A stretch of 64,000 nt of DNA, taken from assembly GCA_029961685.1 (NCBI GenBank), contig JARWKL010000002.1:19312908-19376907 (forward strand). Direction: 5' to 3'. Position 1 is the stretch's first letter, and each line of letters begins with the position of its first letter. Shown here in pieces: positions 48,901 through 62,187 of the stretch. The DNA comes from Aristolochia californica (lineage: Eukaryota > Streptophyta > Magnoliopsida > Piperales > Aristolochiaceae). The notes below the pieces were generated by a model. It was not told the origin of the DNA, ran no database searches, and was given only the letters and a program-made list of their open reading frames with translations. The translations under genes and the position numbers were made by a program.

Positions 48901-49980
48901 TTCACGCACTAAAAATGAACACCAAAGTTTTTTTATCCTTGTTTGGGAAATTCCACTTGCACAACCCCTATTAGCTTGAAGGAATTTTATAAGAAAGAGA
49001 TTTCTAATTGATCCTAACATATGTTAAATATGGATATCCATGCCTGAAACATGTTGAAGATGCAAATGACCTAAGGATCAAAAAATTTCAAGGCATAGAA
49101 AAAATTAAATTCTCAAGTTAACGTGCGGTGGGATATTTACCAAAGCCAAACAACCCCATTTTTGCCTATTTACAAAAGGCGAACCTAACAATCATAGATC
49201 ATCGTAATTTTTTTGATCGATTAAAGATGTGTAACGGCTATAATTTTTGTCAGAAATGACTTATGGTTTGGGAGTCAACACTGTTAAAAATGCCTCACCA
49301 CCCTCCCCCTTTTTTCGTTGATTGCAAAACATAATATATAAAAAACAAAAAAAATTTACAATCCTTAAAAATCACAGAAATTTTTTGGAATTATCTCTCT
49401 CTACATTTGTACATTTCCATTTTGGATGTTCAATTCTTTTTCAGATCTAAACTTGAGTTTTCACTATCCCATTTGTCTCGTAAACAAAAAATATGGCGTA
49501 TAGATCTCAACAAAATGACAATTTTAGAGTTTATGTAAGCAAAAAATTGAAAACTATAATAAATGTAAGTGAAGAAAATTAGTACACGCACTAAAAATGA
49601 ACACCAAAGTTTTGTTATTCTTGTTTGGGAAATTCCACTAGTACAACCCCTAATAGCTTGGTGGAATTTTATAAGAAAGAGATTTCTAATTGATCCTAAC
49701 ATATTTTAAATATGGATATCCAAGCCTGAAACATGTAAAAGATGCAAATCACCTAATGATCCAATAATTTCAAGGAGTAGAGAAAATTAAATTCTCAACT
49801 TAACGTGCGGTGGGATATTTACAAGAGCCAAACAACCCAGTTTTTGCCAATTTACAAAAAGCGAACCTAACAATCATAGATCATCATAAATGTTTTCATC
49901 GACTAATGATGTGTAACGACTATAATTTTTGTTATAAATGACTTATGGTTTGGGAGTTAACACTCAGTTAAAATGCCTAG

Positions 49981-50010
49981 CCCCCCCCACCCCCCCCCCC
50001 CCCCCCCCCC
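49981..50010 (+). repeat. Poly-C run with one A (C8-A-C21)
   Basis: Fixed satellite position; the equivalent in copy 1 (about 45264-45270) has 7 C. Confidence 0.9.
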
Positions 50011-53000
50011 ATGTCCCTTTTTCGATGATTGTAAAACCTGAAATATAAAAAACTAAAAGAGTTTACAATACTAAAAAAGCAAAGATAATTTTTTAAATTA
50101 TCTCACTCAGCATTTGTATATTTCCATTTTGGATGTTAAATTTTTTTCAAATCTAAACTTGAGTTTTCACTCTTCCATTTTTCTCATAAACAAAAAGATA
50201 AGGGAAATAGATCTCAACAAAATGAAAATTTTAGAGTTTGTGTATGCAAAAAATTGAAAACTGTAATAAATGTAAGTGAAGAAAACTATTTCACACACTA
50301 AAAAAGAACACCAAATTTTTCTTATCCATGTTTGGGAAATTCGACTAGTACAACCCCTAATAGCTTGGTGGAATTTTATAAGAAAAAGATTTCTAATTGA
50401 ACCTAAAATGTTTTAAATATGGATATGCATGCCTAAAACATATTGAAGATGCAAATGTCCTAATGATCCAAAAATTTCAAGGTGTCGAAAAAACTAAATT
50501 CTCAAGTTAATTTGTGATGGGATATTTACCAGAGCCAAACAACCGAGTTTTTGCCTATTTACAAAAATCGGACCTAACAATCATAGATCATTGTAAATGT
50601 TTTAATCAATTAAAGATGTGGAACGGCTACAGTTTTTGTTAGAAATGACTTATGGTTTGGGAGTCAACCCCCAATTAAAAATGACTTGCCCCCCCTTTTT
50701 CGATGATTGCAAAACCTAATATATAAAAAACTAAAAGAGTTTACAATCCTTAAAAATCACAGATACTTTTTGGAATTATCTCTCTCAGCATTTGTGCATT
50801 TCCATTTTGGATGATGAATTTTTTTCCAAATCCAAACTTGAGTTTTCACTCTCCCATTTTTCTCGTAAACAAAAAGATAAGGCAAATATATCCCAACAAA
50901 ATGAAATTTTTAGAGTTTATCGATGCAAAAAATGGAAAACTAAAATAAATGTAAGTGAAAAGAATTATTTCACGCACTAAAAATTAATACCAAAGTTTTG
51001 TTATCCATGTTTGGGAAATTTCACTACCTAATAGCTTGGTGGATTTTTATAAGAAAGAGATTTCTAATTGATGCTAAGATGTTTTAAATATAGATATGTA
51101 TGCCTGAAACATGTTGAAGATGCAAATGACCTAATGATCCAAAAATTTCAAGGAGCAGAAAAAATTAAATTCTCAAGTTAACATGTGGTGGGATATTGAC
51201 TAGAGCCAAACAACCCACTTTTTGCCTATTTACAAAAAGCAAACCTAACAATCATAGATAATCGTAAATATTTTGATCGATTAATGATGTGTAACGGCAA
51301 TAATTTTAGTTATAAATGACTTATGCTGTGGTCGTCAACTCTCAGTTAAAAATGCCTCGCCCACCCCTTTTTTGATGAATGTAAAACCTAATATATAAAA
51401 AAAATAAAAGATTTTACAATCCTTAAAAATCACAGATACTTTTTTGAATTCTCTCTCTGCATTTGTGCATGTCTATTTTGGATGTTCAATTTTTTTTCAA
51501 ATCCAAACTTAAGTTTTCACTCTCCCATTTTTCTCGAAAACAAAAAGATAAGGCAAATAGATCACAACAAAATGAAAATTTTAGAGTTTATGTATGCAAT
51601 AAATTAAAAGCTATAATAAATGTAAATGTAAAAATTTGTTTCACGCACTAAAAATGAACAACAAAGTTTTGTTATCCATGTTTGGGTAATTCCACTAGTA
51701 CAAACCCTAATAGCTTGGCTGATTTTATTTGAAAGAGATTTCTAATTGATCCTAACTTGTTTTAAAAATGGATATGCTTGTCTGAAACATGTAGAAGATG
51801 CAAATGACCTAATGATCCAAAATTTCAAGGAGTAGAAAAAATTAATTCTGAAGTTAACGTGTGGTGGGATATTTACAAGAGCCAAACAATCTAGTTTTTG
51901 CCTATTTACAAAAAGCAGACCTAACAATATAGATCATCGTAGAAGCTTTGATCGATTAATGATGTGTAACGGCTATAATTTTGGTAGAAATGACCAATGG
52001 TTTGGGAGTCAACACTCAGTTAAAAAACCCTTGCGGCCCCTTTTTCGATGATTGCAAAACCTAATATAGAAAAAACAAAAAGAATTTAAAATCCTTAAAA
52101 ATCACAGATATTTTTTCAAATTATCTCTCACCACATTTGTGCATTTCCATTTTGGATGTTCAATTTTTTTTCAAATCCAAACTTGAGTTTTCACTCTCCC
52201 ATTTTTCTCGTAAATAAAAAGATAAGGCAAATATATCACAACAAAATGAAAGTTTTAAATTTTTCGTATGCAAAAAATTGAAAACTATAATAAATTTAAG
52301 TGAAGATAATTATTTAACACACTAAAAATGAATACAAAATTTTTTTTTATTATTGTTTGGGAAATTCCACTAGAACAACCCCAAATAACTTGGTGGAATT
52401 TTATAAGAAATAGATTTCTAATTGATCCTAAGATGTCTTAAATATGGATATGGATGCCTGAAACATGTTGAAGATGCAAATGACATATTGAACCAAAAAA
52501 TTCAAGGAGTAGATAAAATTAAATTCTCAAGTTAATGTGCGGTGGGATATTTACCAGAGCCAAACAACCCACTTTTTGCCTATTTAAAAAAAGTGGACCT
52601 AAAAATCATAGATAATCGTAAATGTTTTGATCGATTAATGATGTGTTACGGCAATAATTTTTGTTAAAAATGACTTATGCTTTGGGGGTCAACACTCAGT
52701 TAAAAATGTCTCGCCACCCCTTTTCTAATGATTGCAAAACCTAATATATAAAAAACTAAAAGTGTTAACTATCCTTAAAAATCACCGATACTTTTTGGAA
52801 TTATCTCTCTCAACATTTGTGCATTTCCCTTTTGAATGTTCAATTTTTTTTCAAATCCAAACTTGAGTTTTCACACTCCCATTTTTCTCGTAAACAAAAA
52901 GATAAGGGAAATAGATCACTAAAAAAATTAAATTTTAGAGTTTATATATGCAAAAAATTGAAAACTAAAATAAATGTAAGGGAAGAAATTTATTTTAGGA

Positions 53001-55921
53001 ACTAAAAATGAACACCAAAGTGTTGTTATAAATGTGTGCGAAATTCCACTAGTACAACCCTTAATAGGTTGGCGGAATTTTATAAGAAAGAGATCTCTAA
53101 TTGATCCTAACATATTTTAAATATGGATATCCAAGCCTGAAACATGTAAAAGATGCAAATCACCCAATGATCCAACAGTTTCAACTAGTAGAAAAAATTA
53201 AATTCTCAAGTTAACGTGCGCTGGGATATTTACCAAAGCCAAACAACCCAATTTTTGCCTATTTACAAAAGGCGGACCTAACAATCATAGAATATAGTAA
53301 AGGTTTTGATCGATTAATGATGTGTAACGGTAATAATTTTTGTTAGAAATGACTTATGGTTTGGGAGTCAACACTCAATTCAAAATGCCTCCTTTTCTGA
53401 TGATTGCAAATCCTAATATATAGAAAGCCAAACGAGTTTACAATCCTTAAAAGTCACAAATACCTTTTGGAATTATCTCTTTAAGAATTTGTGTATTTCC
53501 ATTTTGGATGTTCAATTTATTTTCAAATCCAAACATGAGTTTTTAATGTATTTCCATTTTTGTCCCATTTTTCTATTTTAGAATTTATGTATGCAAATAA
53601 TTGAAAACTAGAACAAATTTAAGTGAAGAAAATTATTTCACGCACTAAAAATAAATACCAAAGTTTTGTTATCCATGTTTGGGAAATTCTACTAGTACAA
53701 ACCCTAATAGCTTGGTGGAATTTTATAAGAATGAGATATCTAATTGATCCTAACATGTTTTAAATATAGATATGCACACCTAAAACATGTTGAAGATGCA
53801 AATGACCTAATGATCAAGTTAACGTGCGGTGGGATATTTACCAGAGCCAAACAACCTAGTTTTCGCCTTTTTTCAAATACGCGAACCTAACAATAATAAA
53901 TCATCGTAAATGTTTTGATTGATTAATGATGTGTAAGGGCTATAATTTTTGTTAGAAATGACTAATGGTTTGGGAATCAACACTCAATTAAAAATGCCTT
54001 GCCCCCCTTTTCCGATGATTGCAAAACCTAATATATAAAAAACTAAAACAGTTTATAATCCTTAAAATAACATATACTTTTTGGAATTATTTCACACACC
54101 ATTTGTACATTTCCATTTTAGATGTTCAATTTTTTTAAAAATCGAAACTTGAATTTTCTCTCTTTCATTTTTCTCGTAAACAAAAAGATAAGGCAAATAG
54201 ATCACAACAAAATGAAAATTTTAGAATTTATGTAATTAAAAAATGGAAAACTATAATAAATGTAAGTGAAGAAAATTATATCACGCACTAAAAAAGAAGA
54301 CCAAAGTTTTCATATCCATGTTTGGGAAATTCCACTAGTACAACCCCTAATAGCTTGGTGGAATTTTATATGAATGAGATTTCTAATTGATCCTAACATG
54401 TTTTAAATATGGATATGCATGCCTGAAACATGTTGATGATGCCAATGACCAAATGATCCTAAAATTTCAAGGAGTTGAAAAAGTTAATTCACAATGTAAC
54501 GTGCGGGAGGATAATTACCAGAGCCAAACAACCCAATTTTTTCCCTTTTACAAAAAGCGGACCTAATAATCATAGATCATCATAAATGTTTTGATCGATT
54601 AGTGATGTGTAACAACAATCATTTTTGTTAGAAATAATTTATGGTTTCAGAGTCAACACTCTGTTAGAAATCCCTTGCCGCCCCTTTTCCGATGATTGCA
54701 AAACCTAATCTATAAATAACAAAAAGAATTGACAATCCGTAAAAATCACATATACTTTTTCAAAATTATATCTCACCACATTTGTGCAGTTCCATTTTGG
54801 ATGTTCAATTTTTTTTCAAATCCAAACTTGAGTTTTCAATCTCCCATTTTTCTCGTAAATAAAAATATAAGGCAAATAGATCACAACAAAATGAAAGTTT
54901 TAGAGTTTATGTATGCAAAAAATTTGGAACTGCAATAAATGTAAGTGATGAAAATTATTTGACACACTCCAATATTTTGTTATCCATGTTTTGGAAAGTC
55001 CACTAGTGCAACCCCTAATAGCTTGGAGGAATTTTATAAGAAAGAGATTTCTAATTTATCCTAACATGTTTTAAATATGGATATGCATGCCTAACACATG
55101 TTGAAGATGCAAATGACCTAATGATCCAAAAATTTAAAGGAGTAGAAAAAATTAAATTCTCAAGTTAATGTGCGGTGGGATATTTACCAGTGCCAAACAA
55201 CCCACTATTTGCCTATTTGCAAAAAGCGGCATAGATCATCGTAAAAGTTTTGATCGATTAATGATGTATACCGACTCCAATTTTGGTAGAAATGACCTAT
55301 GGCTTGGGTGTCAACACTCAATTAAAAATCCCTCGCTGTCCCTTTTCCGATGATTGCAAAAAATAATATATATATTAAAAAAATAATTTACAATCCTTAT
55401 AAATCACATATACTTTTTCAAATTATCTCTCACAGCATTTGTCCATTTCCATTTTGGATGTTCATTTTTTTTTCAAATCCAAACATGAGTTTTCACTCTC
55501 CCATTTTTCTCAAAAATAAAAAGATAAGGCAGATAGATAAAAAAAAAAAAAAGTTTTAGAGTTTATATTTGCCAAAAGTTTGAAAGTACAATAAATATAA
55601 GTGATGAAAATTATTTCATGCACTAAAAATGAACACCAATGTTTGGAAAAGTCTACTAGTGCAACCCCAAATAGCTAGGTGGAATTTAATAAGAAAGAGA
55701 TTTCTAATTGATCCTATTAAATATGGATATGCATGCCTGACACATGTTGAAGATACAAATGACCTAATGATCCAAAAATTTCAAGGAGTAGATAAAATTA
55801 AATTCTCAAGTTAACTTGCGGTGGGATGTTTACCAGAGCCAAACAACCCCCTTTTTGCCTATTTACACAAAGCGGACCTAACAATCATAGATCATCGTAA
55901 ATGTTTTGATCGATTAATGTT

Positions 55922-56228
55922 GTGTGACGACTATAATTTTTATTAGAAATGACTTCTGGTTAGGGAATCAACACTCAGTTAAAAATCCCTTGCCGCCCCT
56001 TTTCCGATTATTGTAAAAAATAATATGTAAAAAACAAAAAGAATATACAATCCTTAAAAATCACATATACTTTTTGTGTGACGGCTATAATTTTTGTTAG
56101 AAATGATTTCTGGTTTGGAAGACAACACTCAGTTCAAAATTCCTCGCCCCCCTTTTCTGATAATTGCAAAACCTAATATATAAAAAACTAAAAGAGTTTA
56201 CAATACTTAAAAATAACATATACTTTTT
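55922..56228 (+). repeat. Partial monomer duplication
   Basis: 55922-56075 and 56076-56228 are two copies of the same monomer part (GTGTGACG..CTATAATTTTT to ATATACTTTTT). They differ in subtype: the first has CCCTTGCCGCCCC and AAAAAATAATATG, the second CCTCGCCCCCC and AAAACCTAATATATAA. The unequal join therefore linked two diverged monomers rather than copying one in place. Confidence 0.85.
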
Positions 56229-58602
56229 GGAATTATCTCTCTCAGCATTTGTACATTTCCATTTTAGATGTTCAATTTTTTTTAAAAATTGAAACATGAA
56301 TTTTAACTATTCCATTTTTCTCGTAAACAAAAAGATAAGGCAAATAGATCACAACAAAATGAAAATTTTAGAATTTATGTATGTAAAAAATGGAAAACTA
56401 TAATAAAGGTAAGTGAAGAAAATTATTTCACGCCCTAAAAAAGAACACCAAAGTTTTCATTTCCATGTTTGGAAAATTCCACTAGTACAACCGCTTATAT
56501 CTTGGTGGAATTTTATAAGAAAGAGATTTCTAATTGATCCTAACATGTTTTAAATATGGATATGCATGCCTTACACATGTTGAAGATGCCAATGACCTAA
56601 TGATCCTAAAATTTCAAGCAGTTGAAAAAGTTAATTCTAAATTTAACATGCGGGAGGATAATTACCAGGGCCAAACAACTTAGTTTTTGTCTATGTACAA
56701 AAAGCGGACCTAACAATCATAGATCATCATTAATGTTTTGATCGATTAATGATGTGTAACGACTATAATTTTTGTTAGAAATGATTTATGGTTTCAGAGT
56801 CAACACTCAGTTAAAAATCCCTCACCCCCCCTTTTCCAATGATTGCAAAACCTAATATATATAAAACAAAAAGAATTTAAAATCCTTAAAAATCAAATAT
56901 ACTTTTTCAAATTATCTCTCACCACATTTGTGCATTTCCATTTTGGATGTTCAATTTTTTTTCAAATCTAAACTTGAGTTTTCTCTCCCATTGTTCTCGT
57001 AAATAAAAAGATAAAGCAAATAGATCACAACAAAATGAAAGTTTTGGAGTTTATGTATGCCAAAAATTTGAAACTACAATAAATGTAAGTGATGTAAATT
57101 ATTTCATGCACTAAAAACGAACACCAATGTTTTGTTATCCATGTTCGAGTAAGTCCTCTAGTGCAACCCCTAATAGCTCGGTGGAATTTTATAAGGAAGA
57201 GATTTCTAATTGATCATAACATGTTTTAAATATGGATATGCATGTCTGACACATCTTGAAGATGCAAATGACCTAATGATCCAAAAAAATTTGAGTAGAA
57301 AAAATTAAATTCTCAAGTTAACGTGCGGTGGGATATTTACCAGAGCCAAACAACCCACTATTTGCTTATTTACAAAAAGTGAACCAAACAATCATAGATC
57401 ATCGTAAAAGTTTTGATCGATTAATGATGTGTAAAGGCTCTAATTTCTGTAGAAATGACCTATGGTTTGGGAGTCAACACTCAGTTAAAAATCCTTCGCC
57501 GCCTCTTTTCTGGTGGTTGCAAAAAATAATATATAAAAAACACAAATAATTTACAATCCTTAAAAATCAAGGATACTTTTTGATTTTGGATGTTCAATTT
57601 TTTTTCAAATCCAAACTTGAGTTTTCGATCTCCCATTTTTCTCGTAAATAAAAAGATAAGGCAAATAGATCACAACAAAATAAAAGTTTTAGAGTTTATG
57701 TATGCCAAAATTTTGAAACTACTATAAATGTAGGTCATGAAAATTATTTCACGCACTAAAAATGAACACCAATATTTTGTTTTCCATGTTTGGGAAAGTC
57801 CACTAGTGCAACCCCTAGTAGCTTGGTGGAATTTTATAAGAAAGAGATTTCTAATTGATCCTAACTTGTTTTAAATATGGATATGCATGCCTGACACATG
57901 TTGAAGATGCAAATGACCTCATGATCCAAAAATTTCAAGGAGTAGAAAAATTTAAATTCTCAAGTTAACTTGCGGTGGGATGTTTACCAGAGCCAAACAA
58001 CCCCGTTTTACTAAAGGCAGACCTAACAATCATAGGTCATCGTAAATTTTTTGATTGATCAATATTGTGTGACGGCTATAATTTTGGTTAGAAATGACTT
58101 CTGGTTTGGGAGTCAACTCTCAGTTAAAAATCCCTCGCCAACCCTTTTTCAATGATTGCAAAAAATAATGAATAAAAAACAAAATGAATTTACAATCCTT
58201 AAAAATCCAAGAGACTTTTTCAAATTATCTCTCACAGTATTTGTAAATTTCCATTTTGGATGTTCAATTTTTTTTCAAATCCAAACTTGAGTTTTCACTC
58301 TCCCATTTTTCTCATAAATAAAAAGATAAAGCAAAGAGATCACAACAAAATTAAAGTTTTAGAGTTTATGTATGCAAAATTTGAAAACTATAATAAATGT
58401 AAGTGAGGAAAATTATTTCAGGCACTAAAAATAAACACCAAATATTTGTCATTCTTGTTTGGGAAATTCCACTTGTACAACCCCTAATCGCTCTGTGGAA
58501 TTTTATAAGAAGGAGATTTCTAATTGATCCGAACATGCTTTAAATATGGATATCCATGCATGAAACATGTTGAAGATGCAAATTACCTAATGATCCTAAA
58601 GT

Positions 58603-58660
58603 ATGGGAGAGTTAAAACTCAAGTTTGGATTTGAAAAAAAATTGAACATCCAAAATGGAA
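58603..58660 (-). repeat. Microinversion within a satellite monomer
   Basis: ATGGGAGAGTTAAAACTC...CATCCAAAATGGA is the reverse complement of the usual TCCATTTTGGATG...GAGTTTTCACTCTCCCAT segment. On the left it joins CCTAATGATCCTAAAG, on the right AAGATAAGGCAAATAGATC. The sequence normally lying between those two outer points (anchor region, C-run and others) is missing, so a deletion of several hundred bp accompanied the inversion. Confidence 0.9.
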
Positions 58661-61600
58661 AAGATAAGGCAAATAGATCACAACAAAATGAAAGTTTTAG
58701 AGTTTATGTTTGCAAAAATTTGAAAACTATAATAAATGTAAGTGAAGAAAATTATTTCAGGCACTAAAAATAAACACCAAATTTTTGTTATTCTTATTTG
58801 GGAAATTCCACTTGTACAACCCCTAATTGCTTGGTGGAATTTTATAAGAAAGAGATTTCTAATTGATCCTAACATGTTTTAAATATGGATATCCATGCAT
58901 GAAACATGTTGAAGATGCATATCACCTAATGATCCTAAAGTTTCAAGAAGTAGAAAAATTTTAATTCTCAAGTTAACGTGGGCTGGGATATTTACCAGAG
59001 CCAAACAACCCAATTTTTGCCTATTAACAAAAGGCAGACCTAACAATAATAGATCACAGTAAAGATTTTGATCGATTAATGTTGTGTAACGGCAATAATT
59101 TTCTGTAGAAATGACTTATGGTTTGGGAGTCAACACTCTGTTCAAAATCCCTCCTTTTCTGATGACTTCAAAACCAAATATATAAAAAGCCAAACGAGTT
59201 TACAATCCTTAAAATTCATAGTTACTTTTTGGAATTATCTCTCTCAGAATTTTTGTATTTCCATTTTGGATGTTCAATTTTTTTCAAATCCAAAATTGAG
59301 TTTTTAATCTCCCATTTTTCTCGTAAACAAAAAGATAAGGCAAATAGATCACAACAAAATGAAAATTATAGAGTTTATGTATAAAAAAAATTGAAAACTA
59401 TAATAAATGAAAGTGAAGAAAATTATTTCTCGCACTAAAAATGAACACCAAAGTTTTGTTATCCATGTTTGGGAAATTCCACTAGTACAACCCCAAATAG
59501 CTTGGTGAAATTTTATAAGAATGAGATATCTAATTGATCCTAACATGTTTTAAATATAGATATGCATACCTAAAATATGTTGAAGATGCAAATGACCTAA
59601 TGATCAAAAAATTTCAAGGAAAATAAAAAATTAAATTCTCAAGTTAACGTGCGGTGGTATATTTTATCAGAGCCAAACAACCCAATTTTTGCCTTTGTAC
59701 AAATACACAAACCTAACAATAATAGATCATCGTAAATTTTTTGATCAATTAATGATGTGTAGCGGCTATAATTTTTGTTAGATATGATTTATGGTTTGGG
59801 AGTCAACATTCAGTTAAAAACGCCTCCCCCCCCTCACTTTTTCGATCATTGCAAAACCTAATATATAAAAAACTAAAAAATTTTACAAGCCATAAAATTC
59901 ATAGATACTTTTTGGAATTATCTCTTTCAGCATTTGTAAATTTCCATTTTAGATATTCAATTTTTTTTAAAATCGAAAGTTGATTTCACTCTTCCATTTC
60001 TCTCTTAAACAAAAAGAAAGGCAAATAGATAACAACAAAATGAAAATTTTAGAATTTATGTATGTAAAAAATGGAAAACTATAATAAATGTAAGTGAAGA
60101 AAATTATTTCACGCACTAAAAAAGAACACCAAAGTTTTCTTATCCATGTTTGGGAAATTCCACTATTACAACCCCTAATAGCTTGGTGGAATTTTATAAG
60201 AAAGAGATTTCTAATTCATCCTAACATGTTTTAAATATGAATATGCATGCTTGAAACATGTTGAAGATGCCAATGACCAAATGATCTTAAAATTTCAAGG
60301 AGTTGAAAAAGATAATTCTCAATTTAACGTGCGGGAGGATAATTACCTGAGTCAAACAACCCAATTTTTGCCTATTTACAAAAAGTGGACCTAAAAATCA
60401 TAGATCATCGTAAATGTTTTGATCGATTAATGATGTGTAATGGCTATAATTTTTGTTAGAAATGATTTATGGTTTTGGAGTCAACACTCAGTTAAAAATC
60501 CCTCGCCGCCCCTTTTCTGATGATTGCAAAACCTACTATATAAAAAACTAAAAAAGTTTACAATCCTTAAAAATCACAGATACTTTTCGAATTATCTCTC
60601 ACTGCATTTGTGCATTTCCATTTTGGATATTAAATATTTTTCAAATCCAAACTTGATTTTTCACTCTCCCATTTTTCTCGTAAACAAAAAGATAAGACAA
60701 ATAGATCACAAGAAAATGAAAATTTTAGACTTTATGTATGCAAAAAATTGAAAACTACTATAAATGGAAGTGATGAAAACTATTTCATGCACTAAAAATG
60801 AACACCAAAGTTTTGTTAGCCATGTTTGGGAAAGTCCACTAGTGCAACCCCTAATAGCTTGGTGGAATTTTATAAGACAAAGATTTCTAATTGATCCTTA
60901 CATGCTTTAAATATGGATATGCATGCCTGAAACATGTTGAAGATGCAAATGACCTAATGATCCAAAACTTTAGAGGTGTAGAAAAAATTAAATTCTAAAG
61001 TTAACATGCGGTGGGATATTTACTAGAGCCAAACAACCCAGTTTTTGCCTATTCACAAAAAACGGACCTAACAATCATAGATCATCGTAAATGTTTTGAT
61101 CAATTAATGATGTGTAACGACTATATTTTTGTTAGAAATGACTTATGGTTTGGGTGTGAACACTCAGGTAAAAATGCCTAATATATAAAAAACTAAAAGA
61201 GTGTACAATCCTTAAAAAGCACAGATAGTTTTTGGAATTATATCTCTCAGCATTTGTACATTTCCATTTTGGATGTTCAATTTTTTTTAAATCCAAACTT
61301 GAATTTTCACTCTCCCATTTTTCTCGTAAACAAAAGATATGGCAAATAAATCACAAAAAAATAAAAATTTGAGAGTTTATGTTTGTAGAAAATGGTAAAC
61401 TTTAATAATTGTAAGTGAAGAAAATTATCTCATACACTAAAAATGAACACCAGAGTTTTTTTATCCATGTTTGGGAAATTCCACTAGTACAACCCCTAAT
61501 AGCTTGGTGGACTTTTATAAGAAAAAGATTTCTAATTGATCCTAACATGTTTTAAATGTGATTATGCATGTCTGAAACATGTTGAAGATGCAAATGACCT

Positions 61601-62147
61601 AATGATCCAAAAATTTCACGGAGTGGAAAAAATTAAATTCTCAAGTTAACGTGCGGTGGGATATTTATCAGAGCCAAACAACCCAGTTTTTGCCTATTTA
61701 CTAAAGGTGGACCTAACAATCATAGATAATCATAAATTTTTTGATCGATTAATGATGTGTAACGGCTAAAATTTTTTTTGGAATTGACTTATGGTTTGAG
61801 AGGCAACATTCAGGTAAAAATGCCTCGCCCCCCCTTTTCTCATGATTGCAATACCTAATATATAAAAAACTAAAAGAGTTTACAACCCTTAAAAATCACA
61901 GATACTTTTTGGAATTATCTCTCTCAGCACTGGTGCATTTCCATTTTGTTTGTATTTTCAAATCCAAACTTGAATTTTCACTCTCCCTTTTTTCTCATAC
62001 ACAAAAAGATAAGGCTAATAGATCACAACAAAATGAAATTTTTAGAGTTTATATATACAAACAATTGAAAACTATAGTAAATGTAAGTGACGAAAAATTA
62101 TTTCACGCACTAAAATGAACACCAAAATTTTGTTATCCATGTTTGGG

Positions 62148-62187
62148 AAATTCCACTAGTACAACCCCTAATAGCTTGGTGGAATTT
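62148..62187. repeat. Conserved dyad of the satellite monomer (example)
   Basis: AAATTCCAC (62148-62156) and GTGGAATTT (62179-62187) are exact reverse complements around a 22-nt loop (TAGTACAACCCCTAATAGCTTG). Most monomers of all three blocks retain it. Shortly downstream, two AACATGTT palindromes flank GGATATGCATGCC. It is the clearest symmetric structure in the unit, but its function is unknown. Confidence 0.7.

Larger units (their letters stand above)
40915..50508 (+). repeat. Seven-monomer higher-order repeat, about 4.72 kb, two copies
   Basis: Copy 1 about 40915-45547 and copy 2 about 45548-50508. Corresponding anchors: 41704/46446, 42411/47133, 43058/47784, 43727/48447, 44400/49120 and 45084/49802, separated by 4742, 4722, 4726, 4720, 4720 and 4718 bp. 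Shared rare variants: TAACGGTGGGATATTTA (bases lost in the anchor) with AAGACGGACC, a truncated CCNTTTTACAAAAAGC monomer start at 42428/47148, CTCGAAACTTGAG, CCACTAACTAATAGC-like sequence, and TAACATATGTTAAATATGG. Copy 1 has lost about 95 bp, including the C-run, near 41280; copy 2 keeps a 20-C run there. Confidence 0.88.

Noticed and set aside
58678..58875. Recurrent minus-strand frame (MLGSIRNLFLIKFHQAIRGC...), also at 35346, 42764, 48823, 49430 and 59349
   Set aside because: Same reason: an open stretch of the satellite reverse strand, interrupted in most monomers. Similarity among copies is only repeat homology.
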